Assembly: GCF_024763615.1 (NCBI RefSeq)
Contig: NC_077222.1
Location: forward strand, 60,884,001-60,948,000
DNA length: 64,000 nt
Direction of reading: 5' to 3'
Origin: Phlebotomus papatasi
Lineage: Eukaryota; Arthropoda; Insecta; Diptera; Psychodidae
Shown one piece after another: positions 54,601 through 64,000 of this stretch. The notes below the pieces were generated by a model. It was not told where the DNA came from and made no database searches. It saw only the letters and a list, made by a program, of their open reading frames with translations. Made by a program: the position numbers and the translations under genes. Each line of letters begins with the position of its first letter. Within the stretch, counting starts at the first letter, position 1.

Positions 54601-55668
54601 GGGGAAGTGCTTATAATTTTGGACAGTCTGCATATAAGCATCGATATCCTAAGTTTGAAGTGCCATATTTTCAATACTAATTGACTTTTCTTGTTACTCT
54701 CTTTTCAGAAGGATTGTTTAGAAACTTGGCAAGCTATTTATCATCTCATTTTTACTAAAATTAGTTTTAATACGTTTAAAAATGAATTGATATGTAGAGG
54801 TGAATTTGACTCTTATTTTGGACAACTTGGTTATTAATTTTTACAACTTGTCTGTAAATTTGGACAGATAATCCGCCTCAACAGGATGCCCATTGTTCTT
54901 CATTTCATGAACCAATCTTACCAAGTCCTCTTCTTGGTCATGTAAGGGAAACGTGGAATGTCACAAGAAGCCCAGAAACTTTCCATATCATTCATTAAAG
55001 TGAGTTGACTTCGGTACTCCAACTACGTGCGGATTCGCTCATTCCCTGCCCTTTCCGGGAGCCTTTCAAGGCATTTCTCACTGCATCTCTTTCGTAGAGA
55101 TGATGCTCCTTCATTTCTCCAGGCATTTGTCCAACCTAGTCATCACAAAAGCTAAAACTTCACGAAATTTCGTGAGAAAAACACCTGTCCAAAATAAGAA
55201 TCATCACCTCACTGGTGAATGTCTTAAAAAATTTCCCATTTTTCACACGAAAAATATAATTCACAAGGCAAATCTCACTTCAGGTCAAATGTACAAAACA
55301 TCAGTAACGTGAATCAACACAATATTCAATGAATATTCAATAATATCACTCAAAAACAGCGAACAAACTTTGTTAGTACTTCACCAAAACTAAATAAGAC
55401 TGAAGTAAGCCACGAAGTTCTGTCATATTTCTCGTAAGCAATTGCTCACACTGAATTTTCAACAAAGCAATTTCAACTCAAATCATATTCAAATTTTAAC
55501 GTATTTAGTGTTAAAATATTCCAAAAGGAACAAATATTTAGATATAATTCATTATTCATCAAATATTGGAATAAAAATCCATCATTTTAATCAATTTATT
55601 TTTAGTGTCCAATGTTATCCTCAAAGTGTCCAAAATAAGAAACTGGACAAAATTAGAAGCATTTCCCC
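54601..55668 (-). mobile_element. pogo-like element M, copy 2 (1,068 bp), uninterrupted
   Basis: TA at 54599-54600 and 55669-55670. The ends GGGGAAGTGCTTATAATTTT and AAAATTAGAAGCATTTCCCC. It is the reverse complement of copy 1 at 27268-29413 and lacks the L insertion, so it supplies the empty site. It lies 760 bp upstream of the PRPF38B start codon. Confidence 0.88.
54841..55126 (-). pseudogene. pogo-like transposase N-terminal relic, copy 2
   Basis: Read on the minus strand from the ATG at 55126: MPGEMKEHHLYERDAVRNAL and KGSRKGQGMSESARSW. After a frameshift come LHDQEEDLVRLVHEMKNNGH and a TAA at 54841-54843. Both pogo/CENP-B-type helix-turn-helix segments are visible; the catalytic domain is absent. 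The same frame break occurs in copy 1, so the break predates the spread of the deleted form. Confidence 0.6.
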
Positions 55669-55670
55669 TA

Positions 55671-56430
55671 TCTAGAAACCCTATTTTGTTTTTTCGAAAG
55701 TGTTTGTATATTTTTATAGAGCTCTTTGAGTAGATGAATTTAAGAAAAAATAAAATTTTTATAACGGTACCTCAGTTCTCGAGATACGAAAATTTCAACA
55801 AAAAAATGAATTTTTAAAAAATTTATGTAAATTACTATACATACCAAAATTTGTAAAGTAATTAGTTTATATTGAGATAACTCTTTAAGAAACCCTCAAA
55901 ACTTAAAACAAATTTCTAATAGAAAATTATCATAATACAGGGCTATTTATTACAAATAAAAAAACAGAAAAGACCCAAAGTTCTAAGGATTTTTTTTCCT
56001 ATTTGAGATTTTTATTATAAACTCAATTATAAACTTTTTCTTTCATATGGTGGATTTTTCTTAAGCTAAAATTTAAGTTCTCGGAAGCTATTGAAATAAT
56101 TTTGCGCTAAAAATTTGCAAAATAATTTGTTTGCAAATTTTCAACACGAATATGAAAAACGAAATAATCGTTCAAAACGCAGGGTACGAATGCAACTTCA
56201 AGTGATTAATGAGGGGAAATTTGATAGTCGGATAAAGGGCCTGCTGGGATAAATCCGACATTTCAGTGACTCAAGCGCACCCTGGTGGAAAATTTTCAAG
56301 TTTGGCGAAAAAATGGCGTACGTCGGATTGCAAAAGTGAAAAAAATTGCAGAATATTTACGTTTGGCATCGTCAAAATTGTACAATTTGAGACAAAAACT
56401 ATTCTATTTAGCACGGAAAAAGACAAAACC
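55671..56430 (+). promoter_or_regulatory. 5' flank and presumed promoter/5' UTR of PRPF38B
   Basis: Unique AT-rich sequence. TTTCAGTGAC at 56261-56270 contains TCAGT, the arthropod initiator motif, about 165 bp before the start codon. That it marks the start site is inference. Confidence 0.3.
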
Positions 56431-56452
56431 ATGGATTACACTAATACTGAAG
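56431..56452 (+). CDS. PRPF38B: PRPF38B exon 1 (22 bp, start codon)
   Basis: Encodes MDYTNTE plus the first base of Asp8; donor AAG|GTGAGA. It joins in frame to exon 2 at 56561 after TTCCAG. The exon is too short to appear as an ORF; it is inferred from the reading frame and the absence of a good start in exon 2 before Met19. Confidence 0.75.
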
Positions 56453-57984
56453 GTGAGATTCAATAGGAATACCACGTAGATGTTTGTTTGTTTGAGATGG
56501 AGCTTGTCAAATGCTGTCGCTACAAATAAATATTAAATGCTATTTTCTTATCACTTCCAGACCCTTCTGACCATTCTTCACCCAGCAAAAAGATGGGCAA
56601 ATTTCACAATGTACTGCCACTATGGGGCAATGAAGCAAGTATGAACCTCAATCCACTAATTCTTGCTAATATTCAGAGCTCTAGTTATTTTAAAGGTGAG
56701 AGCCATTGGCATCAAACGTTTTTCAGTCAAAAATTTCATGTTATGTTTTTCTTTCTTTTTTTTTCTTGGGGAAAAAAACCAGTGACCTTGTTTAAATTGA
56801 AGACTTATCATGAGGTAGTTGATGAGATATTTTATCAAGTTAAACACCTGGAACCATGGGAGAAGGGCTCCCGGAAAACTGCCGGACAAACTGGAATGTG
56901 TGGCGGGGTAGGTAATGTTTTTATCGAGAAGCCTCGAGCTTTGATGATGTCTCTGGGATGCAAGGGAAAGCTAATTTGAGGATGATTTTTTTGTGGTTTT
57001 AGGTTAGAGGAGTTGGTGCTGGTGGAATTGTATCATCAGCTTTTTGCCTCCTGTACAAATTGTACACGCTAAAGTTGACAAGAAAACAGGTGAATGGGTT
57101 GCTAGCCCACACAGATTCTCCCTACATAAGGGCACTAGGTAGGTGGTAAGTTCACTCACGGACAGATTGGACTTTTCTCACTGCTCCCTCCCTTCAGAAA
57201 AGAAAAAAAACCGAGCCCTGAAGCAAATTATGTAAGTCTCTTGGTGAAGAAATCCTTGGTTTAATTGGTTCCTTTTCTCCCTTTTCTTACGGGAAGGTTT
57301 CATGTACATCCGGTATACACAGCCTCCAGGTGACCTGTTTGATTGGTATGAGCAGTATTTGCAGGATGAGGAAGAGATTGATGTAAAAGCAGGAGGTGGT
57401 CAGGTGGGAGAAACTGGAAAGGATTAGCGATTTAAAGAGAAGGATTTAAAGAGATTTTTGGGGTTTTCCAGGTGATTACCATTGGACAGATGCTAGTGCA
57501 GTGGCTGACAAAGCTCGATTGGTTCTCCACTCTCTTCCCGCGGATTCCTGTGCCGATTCAGAAGCAAATTGAGACGAAACTCAATGAATATGCACAGGAT
57601 TACGGAATCACTCTCCAACCGGTAAGATTTACGGGTAACAACAGCAATGCCGGCGGAGAGAGGTACGAGAGGGGCGGCGGAGGAGATCGCAGCCGAGATG
57701 ACTACCAAGGCAGAAGGAGAGATGAGCCACAGAGTCGCGAGAGGGATTCCTACAGAAGAAAATACGATGACAGGGATCGTGATAGGGAATCCCATAGAAA
57801 TGAAACGAGAACACGATCGAGGTCCAGAGATAGGGATAAGTATCGTGATCGGGGGGAAGCCACGTCCAGCCGGGATCGGTATAGGGAGAGAGAACGCGAG
57901 AGAAGTCGAAGTTCAGAGAGATATCGTAGCCAAAAGAGACACCGGGGCAGTGAAAGGGAAAGGAGTGACAGGAGATATCGATAG
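56431..57984 (+). CDS. PRPF38B: PRPF38B-type pre-mRNA-splicing factor, complete, six coding exons
   Basis: A PRP38-family spliceosome protein acting in the nucleus. Coding exons are 56431-56452, 56561-56695, 56783-56907, 57003-57138, 57297-57403 and 57472-57984; introns are GT..AG and the frame is continuous, giving 345 codons. The PRP38 domain covers residues 24-208 and contains NVLPLWGNEASMNLNPLIL, LKTYHEVVDEI, EPWEKGSRKTAGQTGMCGG, HTDSPYIRALGFMYIRYTQP and WFSTLFPRIPVP. The C-terminal third is an Arg/Ser/Glu/Asp-rich tail typical of SR-related splicing proteins. It is shorter than the human protein, mainly in that tail. The start ATG 56431 was chosen because no upstream in-frame ATG exists. 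Same strand as exd, head-to-tail. Confidence 0.94.
57472..57984 (+). CDS. PRPF38B: PRPF38B exon 6: end of PRP38 domain and RS-like tail
   Basis: Acceptor TTTTCCAG; residues 176-345. It starts VITIGQMLVQWLTKLDWFST, then from about residue 237 is dominated by Arg with Ser, Asp and Glu (repeated RDR, RER, RSR). Stop TAG 57982-57984. Open frames on the opposite strand and the +1 frame here result from this biased composition. Confidence 0.93.
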   Translation: MITIGQMLVQWLTKLDWFSTLFPRIPVPIQKQIETKLNEYAQDYGITLQPVRFTGNNSNAGGERYERGGGGDRSRDDYQGRRRDEPQSRERDSYRRKYDDRDRDRESHRNETRTRSRSRDRDKYRDRGEATSSRDRYRERERERSRSSERYRSQKRHRGSERERSDRRYR

Positions 57985-58256
57985 GGAGGCATCTCTCCCA
58001 GCCAGACTTAACTTTTTTTTCTATAGTTTTGAGGAATAAGAGAAAAAGATCTTAACGCATTGAATTTATATACAACTCACCCGTTTTTTGTCTCCGGAAG
58101 CAGTGTGCCAATTTCTACCTCACTGCTGTTTGCACACTGAATGGGATTTCTAGCTCAGGATTAAAATGTGGAGTTTTTTGTCTGAAACAAAAAGAAAATG
58201 TTAAGTTTCCGCTTGTGCGAGGAGTAAGAGAAAATGTATATCGGGAGTTTTTTGAT

Positions 58257-58262
58257 AATAAA
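58257..58262 (+). terminator. polyadenylation signal, probable 3' end of PRPF38B
   Basis: AATAAA, 273 bp after the stop codon, is the first canonical signal downstream on the plus strand. Confidence 0.5.
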
Positions 58263-58623
58263 AGCCATTTCTCTGGACAAAAATTTTGTTTTTCGCGGCA
58301 AGCTTTTTTCCCCCGTCAAAAGCTTAACCTTTTCGTTAAGTTTCTTCCCCTCCATTTATCCATGTCCACTTCCCCTTTGTGTTTTATCCGACTGACAGCT
58401 TCGAGCGTCGGCCATTTTGCATATAAAAGTTTTTGGAGTTTTATAATTTCTGTGTTTTTGCCCCCTGTAAATACAATTTGTTACATTTATGATACACCGT
58501 GGAACAGTTTAGGGTTCATTTTAGTGCAAAGTACTGAAAGGTTAAGCATAGGTATACGATAAGTGTGTGAAAAATAAGCTTGAACTTTGTGTATACAACT
58601 TCGGAAGATCCCCAACGCAGAAG
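58263..58623 (+). promoter_or_regulatory. intergenic region and presumed exd promoter/5' UTR exon
   Basis: About 360 bp between the PRPF38B poly(A) signal and a putative donor CAGAAG|GTGAGC at 58624. A non-coding first exon ending at 58623 and a 129-bp intron (58624-58752, ending TTTGGCAG) would bring the leader to GATATGG at 58753. The transcription start is not identified. Confidence 0.45.
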
Positions 58624-58755
58624 GTGAGCGCCCCCTCTTTTTTCCATCAAAATTTTACGACTACCCACAATTCCCGGGGAACATCGAAGCATCTTGGTGA
58701 ACATTTACTTGATAATTTTCTAATTGAACTCGTGTGTGGGGCAATTTGGCAGGAT

Positions 58756-59020
58756 ATGGAGGATCCCAATAGGATGATGGCACACGCTGGTGCTGGCTTA
58801 ATGGGGCCCCAGGGCTATGGGATGCCAGGGCAGGGTGATGGGAGTCAGACGGGTGGTGAGAATGAGGTGCGTAAACAGGACATTGGGGAGATTCTGCAGC
58901 AAATCATGAACATCACGGATCAATCTCTGGACGAGGCACAAGCCCGGAAGCACACCCTCAATTGCCACCGCATGAAACCGGCCCTTTTCTCCGTTTTGTG
59001 CGAAATCAAAGAGAAAACTG
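58756..59020 (+). CDS. exd: extradenticle (PBX-type homeodomain cofactor), first coding exon, 3' part outside window
   Basis: Exd is a TALE homeodomain protein that pairs with Hox proteins on DNA and with Homothorax for nuclear import. This exon encodes residues 1-88 (plus one base): MEDPNRMMAHAGAGLMGPQG, then ENEVRKQDIGEILQQIM, SLDEAQARKHTLNCHRMKPA and LFSVLCEIKEKTG. This is the start of the PBC-A domain, nearly identical to Drosophila Exd. Donor CTG|GTAAGT at 59021. ATG 58756 is chosen by homology; upstream in-frame sequence belongs to the leader intron. The PBC-B region and homeodomain are not in the window, so the next exon lies beyond 64000. Confidence 0.93.
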
Positions 59021-59369
59021 GTAAGTTAATCCCATAAACACTTCCTCCGAGATATCCCTGTGCTCAATTCCCCAAAAAAATGCCAGAAAAACTTTGCTGA
59101 ACAGTCCGCTTTGGGGCTGATGCAGCATCCGATAAAGCTTCTTCACTTACACACAATAAGATTCTTATGTTGAAAAGCCAATAAAAAAAAAGAAGAAAAA
59201 TGTATCGATAAGCCTAGATTCGCTTGTTGTAAAAGAGATTTTTAATTGCGAATTAACCAAAAAGACGCAAAAACTTGAAAGTTAAAAGAAAGTGGTGAAG
59301 ACGTATCAGCAATAACATATTTTTTAGAATATCATTTAAATATTTCTGCTAAAAGAAAATTAAACATAA

Positions 59370-59829
59370 CCCTTTAACGACGAGACACTTTTTACGGACT
59401 GAAAATCAACAATAAAAGTTAAACTGAGTAATATAATCAATGATAAGTCTTACATCTAACCTTGGAAAGTCCATCAGAGTCTGATTCTGTGTATTTTGTG
59501 CTTCTATGAACGATAGGGAGAAAAATAGCCCAAAAATTTAAGTAATTTTTCTGACAATAACAATGAATAATATTTTTCGCTTGGAATTGGAAGTATATAT
59601 TGGAAGTATAAAAAATAAATTATGAATTTGAGAAATTAAAAATTCGTCATATTTGAGATTAAATATTTACTACATAGCGAATAGCTAGAGACTTGCAAAA
59701 AATATTTTAGATTCCTTCAACCTTCTACTTTACAATTATGTACCGACATATGAAAAAAAATAACTTTGGGTAGTCAGGAAAAATTATTTTCTTTATGGGA
59801 CACCGGTGTTCCAATCGTCCTTAAAAGAG
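59370..59829. mobile_element. TTAA element family E, copy in the exd intron
   Basis: CCCTTTAACGACGAGACAC at the left and CAATCGTCCTTAAAAGAG at the right, followed by TTAA (59830-59833); the left TTAA has mutated to ATAA. The inner palindrome is GGGACACCGGTGTTCC. It is inverted relative to the copy at 23046. Confidence 0.8.
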
Positions 59830-60079
59830 TTAAAGGTGACATTTTAAAAAATGCATAAGCTATAACCGAAAACTAAATCGGACTGGTTATATTAGTTTGC
59901 CTAAAAAGAAATCATCAAAATCGGTTTATGGGTATTTAAAGTATCCTTGAATATAAATCTTATGCCTTAGATTTTGTCCATCTGAAACAGTGAGGAAATT
60001 TAAAAATTTCGAAACAGAAATGATTCCGAAAAACTTCATTTTACTCTACAACTGCGTTTGAGACAATGACTACAAGACA

Positions 60080-60150
60080 CCAGTAGGGAGATTCTGTAAG
60101 ATTGTCCCTATAGTCAAAGGATTCAAAGAGCTCTCATCTGTGTTATTTTC
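60080..60150. repeat. fragment of family J end
   Basis: CCAGTAGGGAGATTCTGTAA matches the family J terminus at 49224-50103; the rest is missing. Confidence 0.35.
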
Positions 60151-60749
60151 TAATAATTGCCCAGAATTAATCACATAAGAATTTTAAATTTGTTATATGC
60201 CAAAGGTGTTCACTGTATTCCGGTACCCGGTATTTACTTACCGCGTGCCAATTCTGAAGTGCTTCTAATCATGACCAATAAATAGTTAAGTTAAGGGTTT
60301 CAGGCTTCGCACACAATCTGGCTTCGAATTCGAACACTTCATATTTTTCCATGTTCATTTAATGAATCTGACCTATTCTTTCAGGCGATGTATGACTTAG
60401 TACTGGGTTTATAAACATATTGCCATAGATAGATCAGATTCATTAAAGAAATATGATATAAAGGGTAAAAATATGAAGTGTTCGAAGCCAGTTTGTCCAA
60501 AGCCAGAAAACCTTCCTCTATTTTCAGGACATCTACATAATTCTTTAGAGGAAATTTCTTCAACAGAACCGCATTTCATGTACTGAAACTAATTAAATAT
60601 TCCAATTTATCTTAAAGACTTTAATAATTCAGTAGTTTAAGTAGGGTACTACTACATTGAAATACGATTTTGTCGAAAATTCCTAAAGAAAGCTGGGCCT
60701 TACAATTATTTTATTCAGGATAAGGTGGGGTAATTCGGAATCATGTCTA

Positions 60750-60973
60750 CAGTAGACTCTCTCTCAATTGGGCATTTGGGGCGAAATGTCATCCGGTTTA
60801 TTGATAGATTTGGGTGTTAAAGCTTCTGTAAATTCCACAAAAAGCGCTCAATTATAAAGAATCACGATAAAATAGGAAGAACTACAGCGAATTTGCTTCA
60901 TAATTAAGCGTGAAAATTGTCAAGAAAATTTTTCGCCCGATTGAAAATGAGCCGATTGAGTGAGAGTCTACTG
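60750..60973. mobile_element. MITE family K, short copy
   Basis: TA at 60748-60749 and 60974-60975; ends CAGTAGACTCTCTCTCAATT and GAGTGAGAGTCTACTG. 224 bp, shorter than the 330-bp copies through internal deletion. Confidence 0.8.
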
Positions 60974-61199
60974 TATTTTGGAATTTTGAGATTTTCTCAC
61001 TGTTTCAAATGGCGAAAGAGAAAACTAAAACCACGAAGAAGTACAAGACTTTACGTTTGAGAGTACTTCTTTGTTGTTTTTTCCTTTTCCCATCTAAAAC
61101 TGTTAGGAAATCTCGAAGTTCCAAATTAGACGTATTCCAAATTACCCCATCTTACCCAGGTTGCACAATTGTTTTTTAGAGCCAAATTACATTGCTGTA

Positions 61200-61411
61200 G
61201 GGGAAACTGGGGCACCACCAAACACGGGGTACCACCAAACACTGCGATTTTTTAATCGGATATTCGACTTCATAGGATAAGACCTATAGGAATTTATGGG
61301 CACTATAGGGATGCTTGTCCACTGAAGGAATGGTCGAGAAAGTCCAAGTAGTTTAGAAATAAAAATTAGTGTTTGGTGGTACCCCGTGTTTGGTGGTGCC
61401 CCAGTTTCCCC
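61200..61411. mobile_element. MITE family B, complete copy (212 bp) in reverse orientation
   Basis: TA at 61198-61199 and 61412-61413. It is the reverse complement of the 4318 copy, of the same length and with very few differences, including the doubled ACCACCAAACAC motif. Probably young. Confidence 0.88.
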
Positions 61412-61413
61412 TA

Positions 61414-61845
61414 TCCCAGTTTCGTTTAAAAATATTCAAAAAAAAAAAACTCGCATAAAAATGTAGCCTCACATCCCCCTACATCAAACAAAGTTCTAAT
61501 CCTTCTAATGAAGAAATTAACCTTGAAGAATGTTATTGATGTGCTTAATATACTCAAACATTTCCATTTTTCTTAAAAATGTATAGCTAAGTGAAACTAG
61601 AGTTGCTAGTTATGACTAGAAGCACTTAAAAATTGCACCCCTGATTTAAAGCCTTAAATTTTGTGAATATTCACACCTTAAAACTTGCTTCTACTCAAAA
61701 CTACAATTAACTTCGATATTTTTCCTTTTGCACAAAAAATAAATAAAAATACAAAAAAAAACAAAATGTATGAATTCTATTAAAGACTGTATTCCATACT
61801 ATTTAAAGTTGATTTTAAATGGGTTCAATATAACAAGAATATTAA
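61414..61845. other. AT-rich intron sequence
   Basis: No gene or element ends. Confidence 0.5.
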
Positions 61846-62240
61846 AATTGTGTCAAATTTTGGACAGCTTGCAATTTCGGACACTTCTTTTGTTCCTCAA
61901 AGTTCCATATATACATTTTAAATTCTTTTAATTTCTAGAGTTGGTATAATGTCAAAGAAACAAAATTAGCATCGAAGTAGGATCCTCTAAAAAGTTCTTG
62001 AATAAGTTGTGGTTCTAAAAAAGCAAGAGACCTCGAGAAACTTAATGTACGATATAGCACACAAAAATTTCTATTTTTTATTCAATTTTAAATGGATTAA
62101 AATTATTCAGAAAAAACTAATACTATAAACTAATTTTTAATGTTCCAAAAAAAAACACAATTTGAGTAAATTACGGAAATTTTTTTAAATTTGTATTAAA
62201 AATATCTCATTTCAAACGTAAGGCTAGGGCTTCTTAAAAG
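61846..62240. mobile_element. degenerate MITE family A copy
   Basis: TGTCAAATTTTGGACAGCTTG, CAATTTCGGACACTTCTTTT and CAATTTTAAATGGATTAAAA align in order with the reverse family A copy at 41344, but the termini are gone. The GGACA variant recalls the pogo-like element ends. Confidence 0.5.
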
Positions 62241-62654
62241 TAAGATATCGCAAATTTAACACAGATCCCCTGCAGCACATAGTAAAAAAAGTAGTACGAT
62301 TGTCGCGTGTAAAGGGAGAACAAGGATTATTGTAGTAAATTTCCAATGATTTGTAGCAAACAAAGTTGAAAAACAAGCAAAAGTTGAATTTTCCTAGTTG
62401 AATTCCGAAAAGTTCAATTACCAATGCATAAAATAGAAGAAGAATAAGTTAAACCGATGAGGGCCCAAATAGACTCAGGCTGATTCCCGAGAATATTTAG
62501 CCTGTAGAATTTGGCAATAAAGATTTATCTCAAACTCATACACTGGGGTCTTAGAAAAATCAGTAAAAATGAAATTTATTCAGTATTTCATATGAAACTG
62601 AAATTAAAAATTGTAATTTTCCAAAAAAAAATCCTTGGGAAATGAAAAATTAAG

Positions 62655-62925
62655 TAGTTATGGCTCCGGCACACCTTTTAGATCAGGAAAATTTCGTGTA
62701 GTCGAAATTCATATCCTTTTCTTTCATAAAAGTTTAGCATGTCTATCCCATTCTTTTGCACTCTTCTTCTTCTTTTGAATATCACACCAAATTCAATTAA
62801 GTTCAATCTAATTTTGAGACCGAAAGAGTATGACAGACTTATGCAAATCTTTTGAGAAAGAAAAGGACGCGAATTTTGATTTCATGAAATTATACCGAGC
62901 TAAAAGGTGTGCCAGAGGCATTATG
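62655..62925. mobile_element. MITE family H, copy in the exd intron
   Basis: The left arm TATGGCTCCGGCACACCTTT (then AGATCAGGAAAATTTC) is mirrored by the right arm ending GCTAAAAGGTGTGCCAGAGG. The core CTCTTCTTCTTCTTTTGAAT is shared with other copies. About 270 bp, non-coding. Confidence 0.75.
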
Positions 62926-62970
62926 AACCAATCTAGAATTTTCGGATTAACTTAAAGAAATTTAGTTATT

Positions 62971-63233
62971 TATGGCTCTGGCACACCATTTAGATCAGGA
63001 AAATTTCTAGAAATCAAAATTCACATTCCTTTCTTTGTCAATCCTTTTGCATAAGAGTTTCTCTCACTCTTTCGTACTCTTCCTCTTTTGAACATCGCAT
63101 CAAGTTCAATTTAGTTCAATCTAATTTTGGTTGCAAAAGCTTAAGATAGAAATATTCAAAATGTTTTAGAAAGGGATGTGAATTTTGATTTGATTAAATT
63201 TATCTGACCTAAAAGGCGTGCCGAAGCCATTCC
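62971..63233. mobile_element. MITE family H, second copy 45 bp further on
   Basis: TATGGCTCTGGCACACCATT at the left and CCTAAAAGGCGTGCCGAAGC at the right. Same orientation and architecture as the copy at 62655. The pair may come from tandem duplication or from insertion preference. Confidence 0.75.
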
Positions 63234-64000
63234 TGACAAAAATGGTTTTTTACTGACCATTTATATAGATTTATTTACTGACAAAATTGTTTTTTTTTAT
63301 TGACTAAAATGGTTTTTACGAAATATTGATCATCCTAATACATGCTCCTTCTCTAATCCAATTACTTTCATTTTTTGTGTCGATTGCAATAGCTGTGAAT
63401 TATAAGTTTCACCTAGAAATATTTTCATATTTCACGTCGGTCGTCTGAATCTTATCCATTCAACAGGAAATCTTTCTTTCTGTTGGTCTTCCAATCTGTA
63501 TTATTTCTGCAAGATTATTTTTTTTTAATCTGTTTTGCATACAAAAGAATTGCCGCCAAAGGTCATCCTCGACTTTTTTTCTTCATTGACTTTTTGGTTT
63601 TTTTTTTTCTTTTTTATAAACAACTCTACAAGAAATTCCCACTAAGTTTGTCTCGTAAATCGCATTAAGTCTCGGTATTTTTTTCCTTATGCCAGAAGAC
63701 TGTTAAGGTGCACAGTTGGTGGTTTCTTCGTCATTTAACCAAAGGAGATGAAAAGTCTCCACCACACAAAAAAAATGGCAAAGAAAAGATGCAAGCAGTT
63801 GAAATCCACAATTTTACCAGCTTGTATCAAAAACCATTTAATTTTGTGGTCACACTTGGCCAATAAAGTATTGAGAAGGAAGAGGGAGGAGGGGATGGAT
63901 AAGCCGGTGGATGGAAAACCCAACCAAAGCCAAATGCACTAAATTGTGGCTTTGCCCATGGAAAAATATTTTCATGTTATGTGAGTGGAATACGCAATGA
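63234..64000. other. AT- and T-rich intron sequence
   Basis: Low-complexity T runs; no exon or element recognised up to the window edge. Confidence 0.5.

Larger units (their letters stand above)
59021..64000 (+). other. first coding intron of exd, running off the window
   Basis: Nearly 5 kb without an exon matching the rest of Exd. It contains the mobile elements listed below and AT-rich sequence. Many short ORFs are spurious. Intron enhancers cannot be recognised by eye. Confidence 0.75.

Noticed and set aside
55100..55675. Two plus-strand ORFs upstream of PRPF38B with near-identical partners at 27204-27836
   Set aside because: The similarity is explained by the two copies of element M; the frames are antisense to the transposase relic or lie in its non-coding part.
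56266..56430. N-terminal extension of PRPF38B from an upstream in-frame open stretch
   Set aside because: The stretch opens with GTG and has no ATG before 56431, and the extension matches nothing in the family.
57493..58039. Several ORFs on both strands over PRPF38B exon 6
   Set aside because: They arise from the Arg/Ser/Asp/Glu-biased tail of PRPF38B read in other frames.
58567..58755. N-terminal extension of exd
   Set aside because: The frame opens with GTG, crosses a likely 129-bp leader intron, and Drosophila Exd starts at the same MEDPNRMMAH.

Overview
The window is AT-rich nuclear DNA from an insect. The three genes recognised have introns with GT..AG borders, and their proteins match fly-type orthologs. 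The very dense load of short TA-flanked and TTAA-flanked elements suggests a nematoceran fly such as a sand fly, but no marker here fixes the species. No bacterial, organellar or viral gene is seen.

About 1-43,500 is gene-poor. I found no convincing protein gene there, only three weak candidates: a 34-codon ORF at 852-956, a possible 109-bp exon at 10302-10410, and a 61-codon ORF with a signal-peptide-like start at 19333-19518. The rest is unique AT-rich DNA studded with elements: TA-flanked MITEs of several families, TTAA-flanked piggyBac-like MITEs, foldback-like elements whose arms are 15-bp tandem arrays, two tRNA-derived SINEs, and a 1.07-kb pogo-like relic disrupted by a second element.

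About 44,700-58,300 holds two complete genes in divergent orientation. Raf kinase (minus strand, five coding exons, 703 codons) runs from 51915 down to 44738. Its 4.7-kb fourth intron, between the 14-3-3-site exon and the kinase exon, contains a piggyBac-like relic, a retroelement gag-like relic and three adjacent copies of one inverted-repeat element. PRPF38B-type pre-mRNA splicing factor (plus strand, six coding exons, 345 codons) starts at 56431. Between the two 5' ends lies a 3.5-kb nest of elements stacked inside one another.

From 58,750 the first coding exon of extradenticle (exd, PBX-type TALE homeodomain cofactor) is present on the plus strand. The rest of exd, including the homeobox, lies beyond the right edge, and the remaining 5 kb is its first coding intron with more MITEs.

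The three genes do not form an operon or pathway. Raf acts in receptor tyrosine kinase/ERK signalling, PRPF38B in the spliceosome and Exd as a Hox cofactor in the nucleus. phl/Raf and exd are both X-linked in Drosophila, so the window may come from a Muller-A-equivalent region; this is inference. The strongest discoveries are structural: two copies of the pogo-like element, one empty and one filled, which prove the borders of a second element; the shared ends of that pogo-like element and the commonest MITE; and a terminal palindrome in the TTAA elements that keeps its dyad while its bases change.
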